Assembly (NCBI GenBank): GCA_937950315.1
Contig: CALFDU010000002.1
Span: 1 to 45,657, forward strand
Source: an uncultured Saprospiraceae bacterium
Lineage (GTDB): Bacteria > Bacteroidota > Bacteroidia > Chitinophagales > Saprospiraceae
DNA length: 45,657 bases
Direction of reading: 5' to 3'
Every line of letters begins with the position of its first letter. Position 1 is the first letter of the stretch. The notes beneath the pieces are model-generated. The model had not been told where the DNA came from. It made no database searches and worked only from the letters and a program-made list of their open reading frames with translations. The position numbers and the translations under genes were made by a program. Shown in pieces: positions 42,723 to 45,657 of this stretch.

Positions 42723-43673
42723 ATGAGTGAGGCGCTGAAGGAGAGTAATTACTCCTTTAATGGACAGACAGATTTTTATCGCGGAAAGGTACGTGACGTA
42801 TATTATTTTGGCGATAAAATGGCAGTGGTCGCTTCGGACCGAATATCTGCTTTTGATCACATTTTACCTCGGGCAATTCCTTACAAAGGACAGGTGCTCA
42901 ACGGGGTAGCAACCCACTTTCTTGAAGCAAGTAAATCCATCGTTCCCAATTGGTTGATCAACGTACCACATCCCAATGTTGCGATCGGACATCGTTGCGA
43001 ACCTATCAAACTGGAGATGGTGATACGTGGATACTTGGCGGGTCATGCATGGCGTACTTACAAGTCGGGCGAACGGATTTTGTGTGGCGAGTTGATGTCT
43101 GATGGGATGAAGGAATCTGATAAGTTTCCGGAACCACTTATCACGCCGGCTACCAAAGCAGAAGAAGGTCATGATGTAGATATTTCCGCTAAAAATATTT
43201 TGGCACAAGAGATCGTAACGGAAGAAGTCTGGGATCAATTGTGCAATTACACGAGAGCTTTGTTTGATTTAGGAACCAAGATGGCTGCGGAGAGAGGTTT
43301 GATTCTGGTTGACACCAAATATGAATTTGGAATCAAGGATGGTAAGATCATGTTGATCGATGAGATCCATACTCCGGATAGCTCGAGGTATTTTATTTTG
43401 GAGGGATATGCTGAAAGACAAGCATCGGGAGAGCGCCAGCAACAATTATCCAAAGAGTTTGTGAGAGAGTGGTTGATGGATAATCAGTTTCAGGGATTGG
43501 AAGGGCAGACGATGCCAGAGATGCCGGATGATTTTCTAAACGTTGTCACGGATCGCTATGTTGATTTGTATGAACGTATTACAGGGAAGCCATTTAAGAA
43601 GGATGCTTACGCAAATATTGATTCGGATATCAGTGATAGCATCAATAATTATTTTAACAGCTTGCCGCATTAA
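42723..43673 (+). CDS. purC: phosphoribosylaminoimidazole-succinocarboxamide synthase (SAICAR synthetase)
   Basis: A 316-residue cytosolic enzyme of de novo purine synthesis that joins CAIR and aspartate using ATP to form SAICAR. The signature stretches are present: YRGKVRDVY near the N-terminus (ATP loop), VASDRISAFDHILP, VIRGYLAGHAW near residues 100-110, LILVDTKYEFG and LIDEIHTPDSSRY. The length is of the longer, eukaryote-like/bacteroidetal type of about 300 residues, against about 240 in E. coli. The stop codon shares one base with the dGTPase start (TAATG), so the two nucleotide-metabolism genes are likely one operon. Three AGTACT palindromes precede the gene. Confidence 0.97.
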   Translation: MSEALKESNYSFNGQTDFYRGKVRDVYYFGDKMAVVASDRISAFDHILPRAIPYKGQVLNGVATHFLEASKSIVPNWLINVPHPNVAIGHRCEPIKLEMVIRGYLAGHAWRTYKSGERILCGELMSDGMKESDKFPEPLITPATKAEEGHDVDISAKNILAQEIVTEEVWDQLCNYTRALFDLGTKMAAERGLILVDTKYEFGIKDGKIMLIDEIHTPDSSRYFILEGYAERQASGERQQQLSKEFVREWLMDNQFQGLEGQTMPEMPDDFLNVVTDRYVDLYERITGKPFKKDAYANIDSDISDSINNYFNSLPH

Positions 43674-45061
43674 TGGAAACATCAGGAACAAAAACAAGTA
43701 TGCAGTGGGCGACTTGTTATGCGGGTAAATCGGAACAACAGAGTAATTCTAGTGACAAGGATCGCTCACGTTATCAACGTGACTACGATCGAATTATTTT
43801 TTCCTCTTCTTTCAGAAGGCTTCAGAACAAGACCCAAGTTTTTCCGTTGCCAGGGACTGCTTTTGTGCACAACCGTCTGACACATTCATTGGAAGTGGCT
43901 TCGGTGGGGAGATCGCTGGGAACTTTGGTCGGCAGATCGCTGGCACAACAATTTGAAAAAGACAGCGCCGCCTATCAGTTTTATTTTTATGAATTGTCCA
44001 ATGTCGTGGGAGCAGCATGCCTGGCCCATGATGTAGGAAATCCTGCATTCGGTCATTCCGGTGAGGATGCCATTTCCAATTATTTTCACACCTTTCAGGA
44101 AACGGCGATCGAAGGAACACGCCTGCGTGATTTTTACAATCCAAAAGAGTGGGAAGACCTCACGAGTTTTGAAGGGAACGCCAATGCCTTGCGTACTTTG
44201 ACACAATCCTTCAATGGAAAGTCAAGGACAGGAAAGGAATTAAGTTATGCTACCTTGGCAGCCATACTAAAATATCCATGTGAATCTGTTGGTAGAAACA
44301 AGGCGCAGAAGCACACCAAAAAATACGGATTCTTTCAGTCCGAAAAATCAATTTTCGCCACACTCGCCGATGAGATACAGCTCATCCAGGAGTCGGCTGA
44401 ACCCGCAGTATATAAGCGCCATCCGTTTGTGTATTTGGTGGAGGCGGCCGATGATATTTGCTACAACATCATCGACATGGAGGATGCTCATCGGATTGGT
44501 ATCTTGAGCAAGGAAAGGGTAGCGGTGGCTTTCTTAAACTTGATCGAAGGCGTGGACGATCCAGGAGATGATCTTGCACGCATCAATAAGACCTATCACT
44601 CAATTGGCGATGATAATGAAAGTATTGCCTATTTGCGATCTAAGTGTATCAATACCTTGACCAACGCTTGCGCAAATGTTTTTTTACAGAATGAATCCAA
44701 TATCCTTGCAGCTGATTTCAACTCAAGCCTGATTTCCGAATTGGAAAGTAAGACGACGGCTATTGGTAAAATAGAGCAGATGTCACTGGATGAGATCTAT
44801 CGCCATCCGAAAGTATTGGAGATCGAGATTGCTGGATTCAATGTAATGTCTGGTTTGTTGGCCATGTATGTCCCAGCAGTGCTGCGCGAGTTCAAAAACC
44901 CAATAGATAAAACATTGGTACGTCTGATCCCTAATCAATTCAAGCCCTCTGAGGAACAATCCCCATATTTAAAGACCATGTGCGTTTTGGATCATATTTC
45001 GTCGATGACAGATGCCTACGCGGTCGAGCATTATCGTAAGCTAACAGGCATACAGGTATAA
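43673..45061 (+). CDS. dgt: deoxyguanosinetriphosphate triphosphohydrolase (dGTPase)
   Basis: A 462-residue HD-domain phosphohydrolase that splits dNTPs, typically dGTP, into deoxynucleoside and tripolyphosphate, thereby tuning dNTP pools. Metal-site residues of the HD superfamily are visible: His71 in NRLTHSLEV and His119-Asp120 in LAHDVGNPAFGHSGE. A later Asp lies in VEAADDICYNIIDMEDAH, with DRIIFSSSFRRLQNKTQVF upstream as is typical of dGTPases. The ATG overlaps the purC stop by one base, implying translational coupling of purine synthesis with dNTP turnover. Length is typical. No terminator is evident after the stop. Confidence 0.94.
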   Translation: METSGTKTSMQWATCYAGKSEQQSNSSDKDRSRYQRDYDRIIFSSSFRRLQNKTQVFPLPGTAFVHNRLTHSLEVASVGRSLGTLVGRSLAQQFEKDSAAYQFYFYELSNVVGAACLAHDVGNPAFGHSGEDAISNYFHTFQETAIEGTRLRDFYNPKEWEDLTSFEGNANALRTLTQSFNGKSRTGKELSYATLAAILKYPCESVGRNKAQKHTKKYGFFQSEKSIFATLADEIQLIQESAEPAVYKRHPFVYLVEAADDICYNIIDMEDAHRIGILSKERVAVAFLNLIEGVDDPGDDLARINKTYHSIGDDNESIAYLRSKCINTLTNACANVFLQNESNILAADFNSSLISELESKTTAIGKIEQMSLDEIYRHPKVLEIEIAGFNVMSGLLAMYVPAVLREFKNPIDKTLVRLIPNQFKPSEEQSPYLKTMCVLDHISSMTDAYAVEHYRKLTGIQV

Positions 45062-45317
45062 TCGACCTAAATAAAGGTGTGAATGGTAGTGTTTAGGACA
45101 GAACCATCATATTTCTCGACGAAATAGAATTGGGTAATAGCTGACATTTACCCTTGAAGTACCTGTGTTTTGGCATCTCTGCCTACTAAATGGTTTACTT
45201 AGTTTAAAATGGGCTTATTTTATTCTTGTAATACATGTATAATTATCGTAACTTATGACTGTATTTGAAAGCAGATACCACCCTGGTATATATATTAATT
45301 ACTTGAAAAAATTTGAA

Positions 45318-45614
45318 ATGGATATTAAAGTAGAAAGAGATTCTAATGGAGGAAAAAATTATTTTGAAAAGTATGCTGTAGAGCACCTAAGTGATTACTT
45401 CGATAAGTACAATTTCGTAGAGTCAATCAAGGTATTCTTCAGAGGTAAAAAACATGACACTAAAAAAATTAAATTACAAGCCAGATTAAAAGGAAAAGAT
45501 GTTTTTGTAGAGGCAAGTGCCGCAAGACATGATTTAGCGATAGACTTGGCATCTAAGAAGCTAAAATCACAAGTAGAAAAATATAAATCTAAACGATATA
45601 AAAGAGCTAGTTAA
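45318..45614 (+). CDS. hpf: short HPF/RaiA-family ribosome hibernation factor-like protein
   Basis: A 98-residue protein from ATG 45318. An in-frame ATG at 45255 would add 21 residues with no counterpart in the family, so the internal ATG is preferred. The fold pattern is that of short ribosome hibernation factors: an opening MDIKVER strand, an amphipathic helix (FEKYAVEHLSDYFDKY), paired strands (IKLQARLKGKDVFVEAS) and a closing basic helix (LAIDLASKKLKSQVEKYKSK). Such proteins bind the 30S decoding region and silence ribosomes in slow growth. The N-terminal half is weakly conserved, so the call is good rather than certain. A strong terminator follows at the window edge. Confidence 0.7.
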   Translation: MDIKVERDSNGGKNYFEKYAVEHLSDYFDKYNFVESIKVFFRGKKHDTKKIKLQARLKGKDVFVEASAARHDLAIDLASKKLKSQVEKYKSKRYKRAS

Positions 45615-45619
45615 AGATG

Positions 45620-45657
45620 AGCGGGAAGGAGACACAGTCTTCTTCCCGCTTTTTTTT
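45620..45657 (+). terminator. rho-independent terminator at window edge
   Basis: A 14-bp stem (AGCGGGAAGGAGAC with GTCTTCTTCCCGCT, one G-U pair) around loop ACA, followed by a T run that reaches the window end. Confidence 0.92.

Noticed and set aside
1-45657. Mobile element, prophage or genomic-island boundaries
   Set aside because: No transposase, integrase, tRNA-flanked direct repeats or phage genes are visible, and the gene content is typical of Bacteroidota chromosomes.

Overview
The window comes from an AT-rich bacterium of the phylum Bacteroidota, most likely the Saprospiria or a near relative (the class is inference). The phylum call rests on two carboxypeptidase-regulatory-domain TonB-dependent receptors, a fused SecDF, a GWxTD-domain protein, type IX secretion (T9SS) C-terminal sorting domains of both type A and type B, and several promoter-like TAnnTTTG -7 elements. 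Most genes lie on the + strand. There are no tRNA or rRNA genes, insertion sequences, phage genes or CRISPR arrays.

Layout. 1-1142 (minus) is the 5' part of an M1 aminopeptidase that runs off the left edge. 1273-3100 holds a small lipoprotein overlapping a GWxTD protein. 3173-5988 pairs a TonB-dependent receptor with an EGF-like lipoprotein and ends at a strong terminator (6011-6045). 6092-11284 looks like one operon running from a good promoter to a bidirectional terminator: TerB-like protein, second TonB receptor, DUF547 lipoprotein and D-2-hydroxyacid dehydrogenase. A convergent BON-LysM protein (11374-11856, minus) follows, then secDF (12164-15250). A 1758-residue T9SS type B surface protein (15527-20803) and a small membrane protein (21004-21660) come next.

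The dominant object is a single gene of about 16.3 kb (22251-38579, about 5442 residues). It encodes a giant T9SS-exported protein. In order it carries a signal peptide, a DUF4347 domain, a propeller-like region, three divergent DUF11 domains, nine DUF11-like repeats of exactly 474 bp each, four repeats arranged as an ABAB dimer duplication, two more repeats, a series of HYR-type modules with a lamin-tail domain and a P/Homo B domain inserted, a dockerin-like segment, a possible cohesin-like domain and a type A sorting domain. A leader of several hundred bases with three inverted repeats precedes it.

Right of it are a degenerate NUDIX-like protein, a secreted M4 (thermolysin-like) metallopeptidase with its own T9SS sorting domain, purC overlapping a dGTPase gene, and a short ribosome hibernation factor-like gene closed by a terminator at the window edge.

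How they may work together: SecDF supports Sec export of the many signal-peptide proteins, and three T9SS clients (type B protein, giant protein, M4 peptidase) would then cross the outer membrane by T9SS components that are not in this window. The most unusual material is the giant gene: its exact-length repeat array, mosaic and higher-order repeat structure, a His/Cys pair in DUF4347 laid out like a clan CD peptidase, and the structured leader.
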